A DNA stretch of 64,000 nucleotides from Bacteroidia bacterium. GTDB lineage: Bacteria > Bacteroidota > Bacteroidia > Chitinophagales > Saprospiraceae. Under the pieces are notes generated by a model. That model was not told the DNA's origin. It searched no databases and saw nothing but the letters and a program-made list of their open reading frames with translations. Position numbers and translations under genes: made by a program. Positions 29,326-38,333 of the stretch are shown one piece after another; the stretch's first letter is position 1, and every line of letters starts with the position of its first letter. The DNA lies in the NCBI GenBank assembly GCA_030430845.1, contig JAUIKE010000025.1, positions 1 to 64,000 on the forward strand, given 5' to 3'.

Positions 29326-32300
29326 TCAGTAATTTATTTTAAAAATACTTAGAGGCTTGTCATTATTTGCTATCATCAAATAAGCTTGCCCTTTAATATT
29401 AATCAGATTCATTTTTTTAGCATTTAAATCGTTGTAAAAACTTACATCTTTATAGGGTTTAAAATTGCCCTTTGAATCTCCTAACAGCACATAACCAATA
29501 TTTGAGTCATAACGCACCGTTTCCACTTCGGCTTCATGTATGGCGCCCACACCAATAACATCCATATGTCCATCTTGATTAACATCCGTAAAAACAAAAG
29601 ACATAGTAGGTCCCAATTGTGCGTAATTTGGCAAGTATTTTATTTCAAAATTCCCACCTCCTTTGTTCTCTATATAAATCGATTTGAAGGCTGTAACCTG
29701 CCTATGATATGAATTCTCAAGCACCGCGTTCCCATAAATATCAGCTAGTGTGGCATTTGCAAATTCTTTGTACGATTTAATCTTTTGACTTACAAATGGA
29801 TTTTGATTGGTTGAACATTCCTTACCACGAACAGGTACTAAATTGCCTTGATACTTTTTACTCAAAAACATATCGTAATTGTCGTCATCTCCCAGGTTGG
29901 TACCATATACATACAGGGGCTTTTCAGGTGAAGGGTGAAATTTGTTATTTCCACCTAAGTTTCCAACAAAATAATCTAAGTCCCCATCCTGGTCAAAGTC
30001 AGTTTCAGCTATGGTGTTCCACCAACCATTGGTTTCTACAAAAGCACTTAGTTCGTTTTTGGTAAAAATGCCATCCGTATTATCGAAAAGGGTAATCGGA
30101 ATCCATTCTCCTGCGACTATTAAATCCTGGTCGCCATCCTGGTCATAGTCTGAAAAAATAAAGTCATTGATGATGCCCATTTCCAAAAATTCCGGAGCTG
30201 CGTTTTGAGTGGCATCAATAAATTGTCCATTGGTGTTTTGTAGGATGTAAGACCTGGAAGGTAAGGGGTATTTTCCTGGTACCGACTGTCCGGCAACGAA
30301 CAGGTCTAAATCGCCATCTTGGTCATAATCTAAAGTTTTTACAGCTTTAGTACTAGATAACATTTCGGGCAGATGGTCCGATTTCACAAAGAATCCATTA
30401 CCATCGTTTAAATAAAGCCTGTCTTGTAACAAGCCTTCGTTTTCTTTTAATTCATAACCGCCACTGGCCACGTACAAATCCAGGTCGCCATCGTTTTCGG
30501 CATCGAAAAAATGGGCTCCTATATCTTCGTAAGCCTTATCTTTTTCAAAAACTGCTTGCTTGGTTTTTTCAAATTTCCCATCTGGCTTTTGAAGGTATAA
30601 TTCTGCCGCTTGGTTTTGTGCTCCACCAAAATACAAATCATCCAAACCGTCATTGTTTACATCTGCCAATTCAAAGGCTGGTCCTTTTTCGGATTGTTTT
30701 TGAGGCAAAAGAACTTGACGTGAAAAATCGTTGAAATCATTTTCTTGGTGACGGTAGCTAATTCCTAATTCTTCAGGATTTATTCTTTCAAAATTTTTTG
30801 AAAAAGAAGGTTTTGTTGTCGCAATACTGGATTTTGATTTTTCATGACGGAAAGTCAGTGTTTGATTTGCTTTGATGTTTTCATCAACGCTTACGCTTCC
30901 ATCACCCCATATGACTTCTACCCGGTTTATATTTGTTTCATCTCCGACACCAAAATTTAAGATTGGTGAAACAGATGATTGATATCCTCTTGATAGGAAT
31001 AATTCCTGACTCTGCTTGCCTTTATCCGTAATGACTTTGACCTGAGCGCCAATAGCGTTTATATTGTTTTGAGTTCCTATTAATTGAATATTTAAAAAAT
31101 TGTTGGTTGAATTATTTTGATAGATACTAGCTTCGTCCTCCAGGTTGTTCATGACCAAATCTAAATCGCCATCATTATCCAAGTCTGCATAAGCAATACC
31201 ATTTGAATTGATAGCTTTATCAAAGCCCCAATCTGTGGAGACTTTGGTAAACGATAAATCGCCATTGTTTTTAAAGGCATAGTTTTGAAGTTTTTCCGAA
31301 GGCATTTGGTCTAAAACCTGCTCAATAGACATATTATTGACCGCATCTTGTTTGGTGTCTAAAAAATCACCAAAATCCTGATTGGCAATTTCACGTTTTA
31401 TACCATTTGTGATAAAAACATCTTTGAAACCGTCGCAGTCAAAATCTGCCATAAGTGGAGCCCAACTCCAATCAGATTTGGATATGCCCGAGAATTGCGC
31501 TATATCACTAAAATATCCATTGCCATTGTTCAGGTTTAGTACATTGGACATATATTGATAGTGAAACCCAGCGTTCACTATCATCCAAAATCCACTAGTA
31601 TTCATACTCGGCATATTTTGTTTTCCTCTGCTATGGTCTTCGGCCGACATATCCAAAACAAGCAAATCCGGTAATAAATCGTTATTTATATCTGCTATAT
31701 CAGACCCCATACTGCTGTAAGAAGTGTGCTTAAAACGCGTATCTATTTGATTGGAGAAAGTGCCGTTTTTGTTGTTTATATAAAGTTTATCAGGAGTAAT
31801 AAAGTCATTGGCAACATATACATCCAACCAGCCGTCGTTATTATAGTCGCCTATGGAGGCACTAAGGCTGAATTCTTTATTCATTAAGCCGCTATTAATA
31901 GTCACATCAGTAAATCTATTACCATCATTTCTGTACAAATGATCGGATGTTTGTGGAAAAAATTCTTTGTCTTGCAGAATCACTTGAAGGTTAATGGAAT
32001 TAAGAAAATCGACTCTGTGATTGATTAAATACATATCTAAATCACCATCCTTATCATAATCAAAAAAGTAAGATTGTACCGAAAACCCATCATCGGCTAA
32101 ACCCCATTTTTGGGCTTCTTCTTTAAAAGTCCCGTCTTTTTGATTGACAAAAAGTTTATTGTTGCGCAGTGAATTATTGGTTAGCGATGCGGATTTGCAT
32201 ACGTAAATATCCATCCATCCATCATTATTAATATCTATCATATTGACCCCTGTAGTCCATCCTTCTGCATCTGCTACATTGGCTGCGGTTGTTATATCTT

Positions 32301-32616
32301 CAAATTCAAAATCTCCTTTATTTAAGTATAATTTGTTTGACTGCTGGTTGGATGTGAAGTAAATATCCTGAAGCCCATCGTTGTTGACATCACCAATGGC
32401 AACGCCACCTCCATTATAAGTATAATAGTATTGTAAAACATTAAAATCGGCTGTTTCAGTTACTGAATTTTGAAAATGTACATTGGTTTGATTGTTGTTC
32501 AGCAAGGTAAAAAGACTGCTCTCAGATGTTTGTTTTTTTCCTGTTTCATCCTTGCTACAAGAGAGCAGGAAGAATAAACACAGAAGAAGCAAAGAGATTT
32601 TAAACTGAAAATCCAT
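29326..32616 (-). CDS. Large CRTAC1-type FG-GAP/VCBS lipoprotein with UnbV_ASPIC domain (2)
   Basis: The start is placed at 32616 because that Met opens a lipoprotein signal (MDFQFKISLLLLCLFFLLSC). The 43 residues upstream are not signal-like. The protein of about 1096 residues contains a first FG-GAP/VCBS propeller (DVNNDGLQDIYF, DINNDGWMDIYV, DYDKDGDLDMYL, DLDNDGDLDLVM). An ASPIC/UnbV domain follows in the middle (NNFLNIQLIGTQNNINAIGAQV), then a second propeller (DVNNDGLDDLYFGG, DYDQDGDLDLFVAG, DFDQDGDLDYFVG, DVNQDGHMDVIG). Large CRTAC1-like proteins of this kind often accompany SusCD loci in Bacteroidota, where they are thought to be surface-exposed. It converges on the GH30 gene. Its exact role is unknown. 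Confidence 0.85.
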   Translation of the reverse strand: MDFQFKISLLLLCLFFLLSCSKDETGKKQTSESSLFTLLNNNQTNVHFQNSVTETADFNVLQYYYTYNGGGVAIGDVNNDGLQDIYFTSNQQSNKLYLNKGDFEFEDITTAANVADAEGWTTGVNMIDINNDGWMDIYVCKSASLTNNSLRNNKLFVNQKDGTFKEEAQKWGLADDGFSVQSYFFDYDKDGDLDMYLINHRVDFLNSINLQVILQDKEFFPQTSDHLYRNDGNRFTDVTINSGLMNKEFSLSASIGDYNNDGWLDVYVANDFITPDKLYINNKNGTFSNQIDTRFKHTSYSSMGSDIADINNDLLPDLLVLDMSAEDHSRGKQNMPSMNTSGFWMIVNAGFHYQYMSNVLNLNNGNGYFSDIAQFSGISKSDWSWAPLMADFDCDGFKDVFITNGIKREIANQDFGDFLDTKQDAVNNMSIEQVLDQMPSEKLQNYAFKNNGDLSFTKVSTDWGFDKAINSNGIAYADLDNDGDLDLVMNNLEDEASIYQNNSTNNFLNIQLIGTQNNINAIGAQVKVITDKGKQSQELFLSRGYQSSVSPILNFGVGDETNINRVEVIWGDGSVSVDENIKANQTLTFRHEKSKSSIATTKPSFSKNFERINPEELGISYRHQENDFNDFSRQVLLPQKQSEKGPAFELADVNNDGLDDLYFGGAQNQAAELYLQKPDGKFEKTKQAVFEKDKAYEDIGAHFFDAENDGDLDLYVASGGYELKENEGLLQDRLYLNDGNGFFVKSDHLPEMLSSTKAVKTLDYDQDGDLDLFVAGQSVPGKYPLPSRSYILQNTNGQFIDATQNAAPEFLEMGIINDFIFSDYDQDGDQDLIVAGEWIPITLFDNTDGIFTKNELSAFVETNGWWNTIAETDFDQDGDLDYFVGNLGGNNKFHPSPEKPLYVYGTNLGDDDNYDMFLSKKYQGNLVPVRGKECSTNQNPFVSQKIKSYKEFANATLADIYGNAVLENSYHRQVTAFKSIYIENKGGGNFEIKYLPNYAQLGPTMSFVFTDVNQDGHMDVIGVGAIHEAEVETVRYDSNIGYVLLGDSKGNFKPYKDVSFYNDLNAKKMNLINIKGQAYLMIANNDKPLSIFKINY

Positions 32617-32836
32617 TTTAAAATGATGGTATGATATGTTGTTATACATTACGAGTACTTTGTTAATATCGGAAACGACAGAAGTTATATCAGCTTTCAT
32701 CAAAGTTAGGTAATATTTCATACATTTGAAGTGTACCTTCCACACTTATACAAGTAAAATAATGACCTTTTGGCGATGTCAATACTATCAAAACCGAAAC
32801 CATATTCATAACGGCAATCCTCTATTGTACCTGGTC

Positions 32837-32860
32837 GAATAGAGGAATAGAGGAATAGAG
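32837..32860 (+). repeat. Three perfect copies of an 8-bp repeat before the GH43 start
   Basis: GAATAGAG is repeated three times without change, ending 3 nt before the ATG at 32864. The copy number could vary by slippage and alter the 5' leader. Confidence 0.7.
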
Positions 32861-32863
32861 AAA

Positions 32864-34612
32864 ATGAAAACTACACTATTCAAATTTAATATCATGTCTG
32901 AAAAAAGTCAATTTGTGTTGCTTGTTCTGATGCTTGCTTTTTCCTTAAACGGAATAAGCCAAAGTAAAAATGCTCCCCTATTTTCCAATGTCATTTATCA
33001 GGGAAATGACAAGGTATATAAAGACCACCCATTAGCCGAAGATGAGTTTTATAACCCCATCCTGCAAGGCTGCTATCCCGATCCGGCCATCACTCGCAAG
33101 GGAGACGATTATTATATGGTCGTTTCCTCTTTTGTTATGTTTCCGGGCGTGCCGATTTTCCATTCAAAAGACCTGGTAAATTGGACACAAATTGGGCATG
33201 TGTTGGATCGTGCGACTCAATTGAATGTCAGCACCTCTGGCATCAGTCGTGGAATCTATGCACCGGGCATCACCTACAACAAGCACAATGATACCTTCTA
33301 CATGATCACCACCAATGTCTCCGGATCGGGCAACATGGTCGTAAAAACCAAAGACCCGAAAGAGGGATGGAGCGATCCGTATGACTTGAATTTTGGAGGG
33401 ATTGACCCGTCTATCTTCTTTGATGACGATGGTAAGGCTTATGTAGTTCACAATGATGCCCCGGATGGTACGCCGCTTTACAACGGACACAGAGTTATCA
33501 AAGTATGGGAATACGATGTGGAGAAAGATCAGGTGATTGAAGGAACGGATAAGATTATCGTGAATGGCGGAGTTGACCTATCCGAGAACCCTATTTGGAT
33601 TGAAGCCCCTCACCTGTATAAAAAAGACGGAAAGTATTACCTGATGTGCGCTGAAGGAGGTACAGGCGGCTGGCATAGCGAGGTGATCTTTATCAGTGAC
33701 AGCCCGAAAGGGCCGTTTACACCGGCACCAAGCAACCCAATCCTGACGCAGCGACACTTCCCGAAAGGTCGGCCTAATATGGTGGATTGGGCAGGACATG
33801 CAGATTTGGTCGTTGGCCCTGATGGAAAATATTACGGTGTGTTTCTGGCCGTACGGCCAAACGAAGAAGGTCAGGTAAATACAGGCCGGGAGACGTTTAT
33901 CCTTCCAGTCGATTGGTCTGGCACCTTTCCTGTTTTTGAAAATGGATTGGTGCCAATGGAGCCGAAGCTAAAGATGCCGGGGGGAGTCACTAATAAAACC
34001 CAAAGCGGAGAATATTTTCCTAACGGGAACTTCACCATCACGGAAGATTTCAGCTCAGAGGATTTGCATCCCAGATGGATAGGATTGCGAGGGCCCCGTG
34101 AAGATTTTATCGAAACCACCAAAAAAGGACTGATCATACATCCTTTTGAAACGCATATAAAAGAAGCCAAACCGACTTCTACGCTATTTCATAGACAACA
34201 ACACAATAGTTTTTCTTTTACAACTACGATTGATTATCAACCAAAATCCGAAAAGGATTTGGCAGGTTTGGTTGCCTTGCAAAACGAAGGTTCAAACTAT
34301 GTTTTTGGTATCACCAAAAAAGAAAACGACTTTTATTTGGTTTTGGAAAAAAATAAATGGCCGGGAAGACGTGGCGACATTATTTCTGAAACAATTGCCA
34401 GTACAAAAATCAGCCTGAAGAAACCAATTAAATTGAAAATTACAGCAAATGGTGATGACTATGAATTCTCCTACGCTAATGATGGAAATGAGTTCGTGAA
34501 TTTAGGAGGCATCGTATCGGGAGATATTTTATCCACGGATGTTGCTGGCGGTTTTACAGGTTGTCTATTGGGTTTGTATGCCACTTCTGCAAATGATATA
34601 AAGCCGGAATAA
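32864..34612 (+). CDS. GH43 beta-xylosidase/arabinofuranosidase-type enzyme (1)
   Basis: A 582-residue protein with a long N-region signal peptide (either M1 or M11 could be the start). The five-blade GH43 propeller (about 60-370) has catalytic base D73 in YPDPAI, pKa modulator D181 in GGIDPSIFF and acid E247 in WIEAPHLY. A C-terminal beta-sandwich (about 385-580) of the type joined to GH43 xylosidases follows. It should remove xylose or arabinose from xylo-oligosaccharides in the periplasm. The annotated end is slightly short: a shift of one base near 34600 would restore a normal last strand (AGIIDWV). It is divergent from the large CRTAC1 gene. Confidence 0.88.
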   Translation: MKTTLFKFNIMSEKSQFVLLVLMLAFSLNGISQSKNAPLFSNVIYQGNDKVYKDHPLAEDEFYNPILQGCYPDPAITRKGDDYYMVVSSFVMFPGVPIFHSKDLVNWTQIGHVLDRATQLNVSTSGISRGIYAPGITYNKHNDTFYMITTNVSGSGNMVVKTKDPKEGWSDPYDLNFGGIDPSIFFDDDGKAYVVHNDAPDGTPLYNGHRVIKVWEYDVEKDQVIEGTDKIIVNGGVDLSENPIWIEAPHLYKKDGKYYLMCAEGGTGGWHSEVIFISDSPKGPFTPAPSNPILTQRHFPKGRPNMVDWAGHADLVVGPDGKYYGVFLAVRPNEEGQVNTGRETFILPVDWSGTFPVFENGLVPMEPKLKMPGGVTNKTQSGEYFPNGNFTITEDFSSEDLHPRWIGLRGPREDFIETTKKGLIIHPFETHIKEAKPTSTLFHRQQHNSFSFTTTIDYQPKSEKDLAGLVALQNEGSNYVFGITKKENDFYLVLEKNKWPGRRGDIISETIASTKISLKKPIKLKITANGDDYEFSYANDGNEFVNLGGIVSGDILSTDVAGGFTGCLLGLYATSANDIKPE

Positions 34613-34729
34613 TCGATTGGGTATAACTGAACTTGTCAATTACGAGCATATAGGCCGCTTCAATGAGGGAGTAATGAAAACAACCAATTTATACACTATC
34701 GACTACATTTTTTCAACCGGCTACCTTTC

Positions 34730-35761
34730 TTATTTTCTTTTTGAAGATGCCCGTACCACTACATGAGTGTCTAACAACACCCTCTCCGTTGGTTCTCCCG
34801 GGGCCTCCTCATTCAACATGGATACAGCCTGCTTAACGGCCGCTTCTCCCATTTCCACCGCCGGGTGATGTACCGATGAAAGGGGTGGATCAATTATTTC
34901 ACAAATAGGATCATCATTAAAGCCTATGATGGCCAGTTCCTCCGGAATTTTCACCCCTTTTTGCTTGGCATATTGAATAGCACTTACAGCAGACGTATCA
35001 TTGGCACAAAAAATACCATCCGGTGGATTATCTAAACTCAGCACTTTTTCGGTAATTCGAGTGCCTTCCTCGGCACTCAGGTAATTGGCGTGTATGATAA
35101 TGGAGTCATCCACAACCAGATTATACCTTTTCAGAGCGGCCACATATCCCAACATTCGATCCTCATAAATGCTTTGATGCCGGGCGCCGCCAAAATGAGC
35201 AATCCGCTTGCAGCCTTGCTTGATCAAATGTTCAGTCGCCTCAAAGGCAGCCTTGAAATTATTGATGTGAACCTTGGTCACATCATTCATAAGCGGAATA
35301 CGATCCACAAACACAATCGGGATACTACTATCCGAAAACAAATCAAAGTGGCTGTAATCAATAGTCTCCATAGCCAAAGAAACGATCAGGGCCGATATTC
35401 GACTATCATATAAAGCTTGCAAGTTTTCTTTTTCCAGATCCGAATTATCATGGGATTGAGAAATGATAACGTTCAAACCAGACTCCCGGGCGGCATTCTC
35501 AATTCCCGAGATAAGAGAGGAGATAAAAGGCCGGTTTATCCAGGATACCATAATGCCAATGGTATTCGACCGGTTGGTGCGCAGCGAAGAAGCAAGCGTA
35601 TTAGGGCGATACCCCCACTCCTTGGCCAGTTTCTTAACGGCCTTCTTCGTTTTTTTTCCAATACTGTGATGATCATTTAGTGCTCTGGATACGGTCGATG
35701 GAGATATATTCAGTTCTTGTGCAAGATCGTATATCGTTATATCCTTTTTCTTTTCCTCCAT
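34730..35761 (-). CDS. LacI-family transcriptional regulator of the xylan PUL
   Basis: The start is taken at 35761 (MEEKKKDITIYDLAQELNIS), which puts the LacI helix-turn-helix at residues about 8-27. The longer ORF adds 18 residues with no homology. The 343-residue protein has the HTH, the hinge helix (PNTLASSLRTNRSNTIGI) and a periplasmic-binding-type sugar-sensing domain with the usual ANDTSAVSAIQYAKQKG and IIGFNDDPI. It is divergent from the GH67 gene, whose promoter carries a perfect 16-bp palindrome, with a half-site (35814-35823) just upstream of its own start. Copies of the palindrome at other PUL promoters make it the probable repressor of the whole locus. The inducer is likely a xylan- or uronate-derived sugar. 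Confidence 0.9.
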   Translation of the reverse strand: MEEKKKDITIYDLAQELNISPSTVSRALNDHHSIGKKTKKAVKKLAKEWGYRPNTLASSLRTNRSNTIGIMVSWINRPFISSLISGIENAARESGLNVIISQSHDNSDLEKENLQALYDSRISALIVSLAMETIDYSHFDLFSDSSIPIVFVDRIPLMNDVTKVHINNFKAAFEATEHLIKQGCKRIAHFGGARHQSIYEDRMLGYVAALKRYNLVVDDSIIIHANYLSAEEGTRITEKVLSLDNPPDGIFCANDTSAVSAIQYAKQKGVKIPEELAIIGFNDDPICEIIDPPLSSVHHPAVEMGEAAVKQAVSMLNEEAPGEPTERVLLDTHVVVRASSKRK

Positions 35762-35813
35762 GGAAGTTATTTGAAGAGATGATACTAGTAGTCGTTCGGT
35801 AGATGTTGTAGGC

Positions 35814-35823
35814 ACGCAATCGA
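35814..35823. promoter_or_regulatory. LacI-type half-operator before lacI
   Basis: ACGCAATCGA is the left half of the palindrome and lies 53 bp upstream of the lacI start. It may serve autoregulation. Confidence 0.45.
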
Positions 35824-35834
35824 ATAAATTTTTA

Positions 35835-35886
35835 ATTAGAGGGTTTTAAATGGCCAGTGGCTACTGGCCATTTAAAACCCTCTAAT
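35835..35886. repeat. Terminator-like 52-nt hairpin in the lacI-GH67 divergent gap
   Basis: A perfect stem starts ATTAGAGGGTTTTAAATGGC, with a 4-nt loop. It lies between two divergent genes, where no transcript should end. It shares its outer arm with 17895-17942, and its right flank is the 37-nt tail also found at 9558-9594. Confidence 0.65.
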
Positions 35887-35920
35887 GTCATTTATATTGT
35901 GTACATCGCAAGCTGGATTA
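35884..35920. repeat. Hairpin-associated 37-nt tail repeat, copy 2
   Basis: It matches 9558-9594 at 30 of 37 positions and directly abuts a hairpin. Confidence 0.6.
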
Positions 35921-35984
35921 CATAGTAAATATACGATCTTGTCAATAAAAGTTCGATATATCCCCGAATTTCTAAAAAAGGCTT

Positions 35985-36000
35985 ACGCAATCGATTGCGT
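35985..36000. promoter_or_regulatory. Perfect LacI-type operator at the GH67 promoter
   Basis: ACGCAATCGATTGCGT is a perfect 16-bp palindrome with central CG, the typical form of LacI-family operators. It is 139 bp upstream of the GH67 start. It is the best copy in the window and defines the consensus. The divergent gap 35762-36139 also holds the half-site, the hairpin and the tail repeat, but no gene. Confidence 0.8.
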
Positions 36001-36139
36001 CTTCTTTATTTTTTTGTAGATTAGCACATGAAAAAGTTAGCATATTATTTCCACGCAAAAGGCTCTTGCATAAATTTGGTGATCATACTTGCCCTGCGCT
36101 GCGGAAATATTGCGGCCTATAGGATCAAACTACCAAATT

Positions 36140-38302
36140 ATGGACAGAAAAACTATTGTTTATTTCATCCTTATCCTATTCACCTGGTCATCTGCCAAAG
36201 CCGAAGATGGATACCGGCTTTGGCTTCGATTCGACAAAATTGAGAATGAAGTCCTCAAAGACTATTATCAAGAGCAGATCCAATACATTTTTGTAGACGG
36301 CTCCTCCCCTATTTTAAATACGGCTTCCAATGAATTAAGTACCGGGCTTTCCGGGCTTCTAGGCCATCCCATCCCGCTCGAGCAGCAGCCTCAAAACAAA
36401 GCAGGTATCATTGTCGGATTGATCGGCCAATCACAGCTTATCACAGACTTGGTTCCTAAAGAAAAAGCTACTGCCATCCAGGAAGAAGGATTCCTGCTTT
36501 TTTACCATCCAACAAACAAGCAACTATTATTAGCCGCCAAAGATGAACGTGGCATACTCTACGGCAGTTTCTATTTACTCCGACAGATACAGAACCATCA
36601 ACCTATTGATGACCTCAACCTATTGAATAATCCAAAAATCAAAAAGAGAGTACTCAATCATTGGGATAACCTGGACCGTACCGTTGAGCGCGGCTATGCC
36701 GGCTTTTCGATCTGGAACTGGCACGAACTCCCTGAGTTTATTGATCAGCGATACATCGATTATGCAAGAGCTAACGCCTCCATAGGGATCAACGGTACGG
36801 TAGTAACGAATGTAAATGCTAATTCTCTTATTTTCCGCGCTGATTATCTGGAAAAGGCTGCTGCATTGGCAGACGTATTCCGTCCTTACGGCATTCAACT
36901 CTACCTGACCGCCCGATTCAGCTCTCCGATAGAACTGGGCGGCCTGGAAACGGCCGATCCGCTCGACCCCCAGGTACAGCAATGGTGGAAAGACAAAACA
37001 GCTGAAATTTACCGCCTCATTCCTGATTTCGGGGGCTTTCTGGTAAAAGCAAACTCAGAAGGGCAGCCCGGACCGCAAGAATACAACCGCAATCATGCCG
37101 ACGGGGCCAATATGCTGGCTGATGCCGTGGCCCCATATGGTGGGATTGTTATGTGGCGCGCTTTTGTTTACAGTGAGGAAGAACCGGAAGATCGGGCCAA
37201 GCAAGCCTACAATGAGTTTGTCCCGCTCGATGGGAAGTTCAGGGATAATGTCCTGATACAGGTCAAAAACGGCCCCATCGATTTTCAGCCCCGCGAGCCT
37301 ATCCATCCTTTGTTTGGCGCCATGCCCCAAACGCCCTTAATGATGGAGTTCCAAATAACAAAAGAATATCTGGGTCAGGGAACCCACCTGGTTGGTTTAT
37401 CGTCCATATACGAAGAAGTTTTAAAAACAGATACTTACGTCAAAGGAGAAGGTTCCCTGGTTGCGAAGGTAATTGATGGATCGCTGGACGGCCATAAGCT
37501 CACCGGCATTGCTGGAGTGGCCAATATCGGAACTGCAAGGAACTGGACGGGTAACCTCTTCGGGCAGGCAGATTGGTACGCCTTTGGTCGCCTGGCCTGG
37601 GATCCCTATCTCGATTCGAAGACCATTTTCAGGGAATGGACCCGCCTGACTTTCACCCATGATCCGGAAGCGCTGAACACCATTGTCCGGATGCTGGCAA
37701 GCTCTCACGAAACTTGTGTTCGTTACATGACGCCGATGGGTTTGCATCACATCATGGCAGCAGGTCATCATTTTGGCCCGGGGCCCTGGGTAAGCCAAAT
37801 GTCGAGGGCAGATTGGACATCTGTTTATTATCATAAAGCCGATGAAAAGGGAATTGGTTTTGATCGGACAAGCACAGGCAGTGATGCGCTTTCTCAATAT
37901 TCAGCTACGTTTAGACAACAATACTCCGACCCGAACACATGCCCACTACCCTTTTTACTATGGTTCCATCATGTCTCCTGGGACTATAAGCTCTCAAGCG
38001 GACGAACGCTTTGGGAAGAGATGTGTTATACGTATCATCAAGGCGCAATGGAAGTAGAACAATTACAAGAAAGCTGGGAGCAGCTCAGGCCCTTCATTGA
38101 CAAAGCGCGATTTCAACAGGTAAAAATGCATCTGAAAATCCAGGTCAAAGAAGCGAAATGGTGGAGAGACGCATGTCTGACCTATTTCCAATCTTTTTCC
38201 AAAATGCCTATCCCTTCAGAACTGGAACAACCCCTGCACGAACTACAGTACTATCAATCAATTATTTACCCGTATGCTCCAGGTATACGTCCACGCTGGT
38301 AG
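36140..38302 (+). CDS. GH67 alpha-glucuronidase
   Basis: The ATG at 36140 opens a signal peptide (MDRKTIVYFILILFTWSSAKA); the upstream Met is rejected. The 720-residue enzyme shows GH67 landmarks. An N-terminal beta domain contains GIIVGLIGQS and ERGILYGSFYLLRQI. The TIM barrel has the HWDNLDRTVERGYAGFSIW signature, and SEGQPGPQEY provides the probable catalytic acid. Acidic residues in GPIDFQPREP and LMMEFQ are probably the activating base pair. The C-terminal helical domain is complete. It removes (4-O-methyl)glucuronic acid from the non-reducing end of aldouronic acids, the products of the GH30 enzyme. The next genes degrade the released uronate. Confidence 0.93.
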   Translation: MDRKTIVYFILILFTWSSAKAEDGYRLWLRFDKIENEVLKDYYQEQIQYIFVDGSSPILNTASNELSTGLSGLLGHPIPLEQQPQNKAGIIVGLIGQSQLITDLVPKEKATAIQEEGFLLFYHPTNKQLLLAAKDERGILYGSFYLLRQIQNHQPIDDLNLLNNPKIKKRVLNHWDNLDRTVERGYAGFSIWNWHELPEFIDQRYIDYARANASIGINGTVVTNVNANSLIFRADYLEKAAALADVFRPYGIQLYLTARFSSPIELGGLETADPLDPQVQQWWKDKTAEIYRLIPDFGGFLVKANSEGQPGPQEYNRNHADGANMLADAVAPYGGIVMWRAFVYSEEEPEDRAKQAYNEFVPLDGKFRDNVLIQVKNGPIDFQPREPIHPLFGAMPQTPLMMEFQITKEYLGQGTHLVGLSSIYEEVLKTDTYVKGEGSLVAKVIDGSLDGHKLTGIAGVANIGTARNWTGNLFGQADWYAFGRLAWDPYLDSKTIFREWTRLTFTHDPEALNTIVRMLASSHETCVRYMTPMGLHHIMAAGHHFGPGPWVSQMSRADWTSVYYHKADEKGIGFDRTSTGSDALSQYSATFRQQYSDPNTCPLPFLLWFHHVSWDYKLSSGRTLWEEMCYTYHQGAMEVEQLQESWEQLRPFIDKARFQQVKMHLKIQVKEAKWWRDACLTYFQSFSKMPIPSELEQPLHELQYYQSIIYPYAPGIRPRW

Positions 38303-38333
38303 TTTTTATTTGTAAAGGAAAAACAAACGAAAA

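Noticed and set aside
34611-34620. AATCGATTG near the end of the first GH43 gene as another LacI operator
   Set aside because: Only a half match to the extended palindrome, and it lies in the shifted coding end (I-D-W codons) of GH43, with no promoter nearby.
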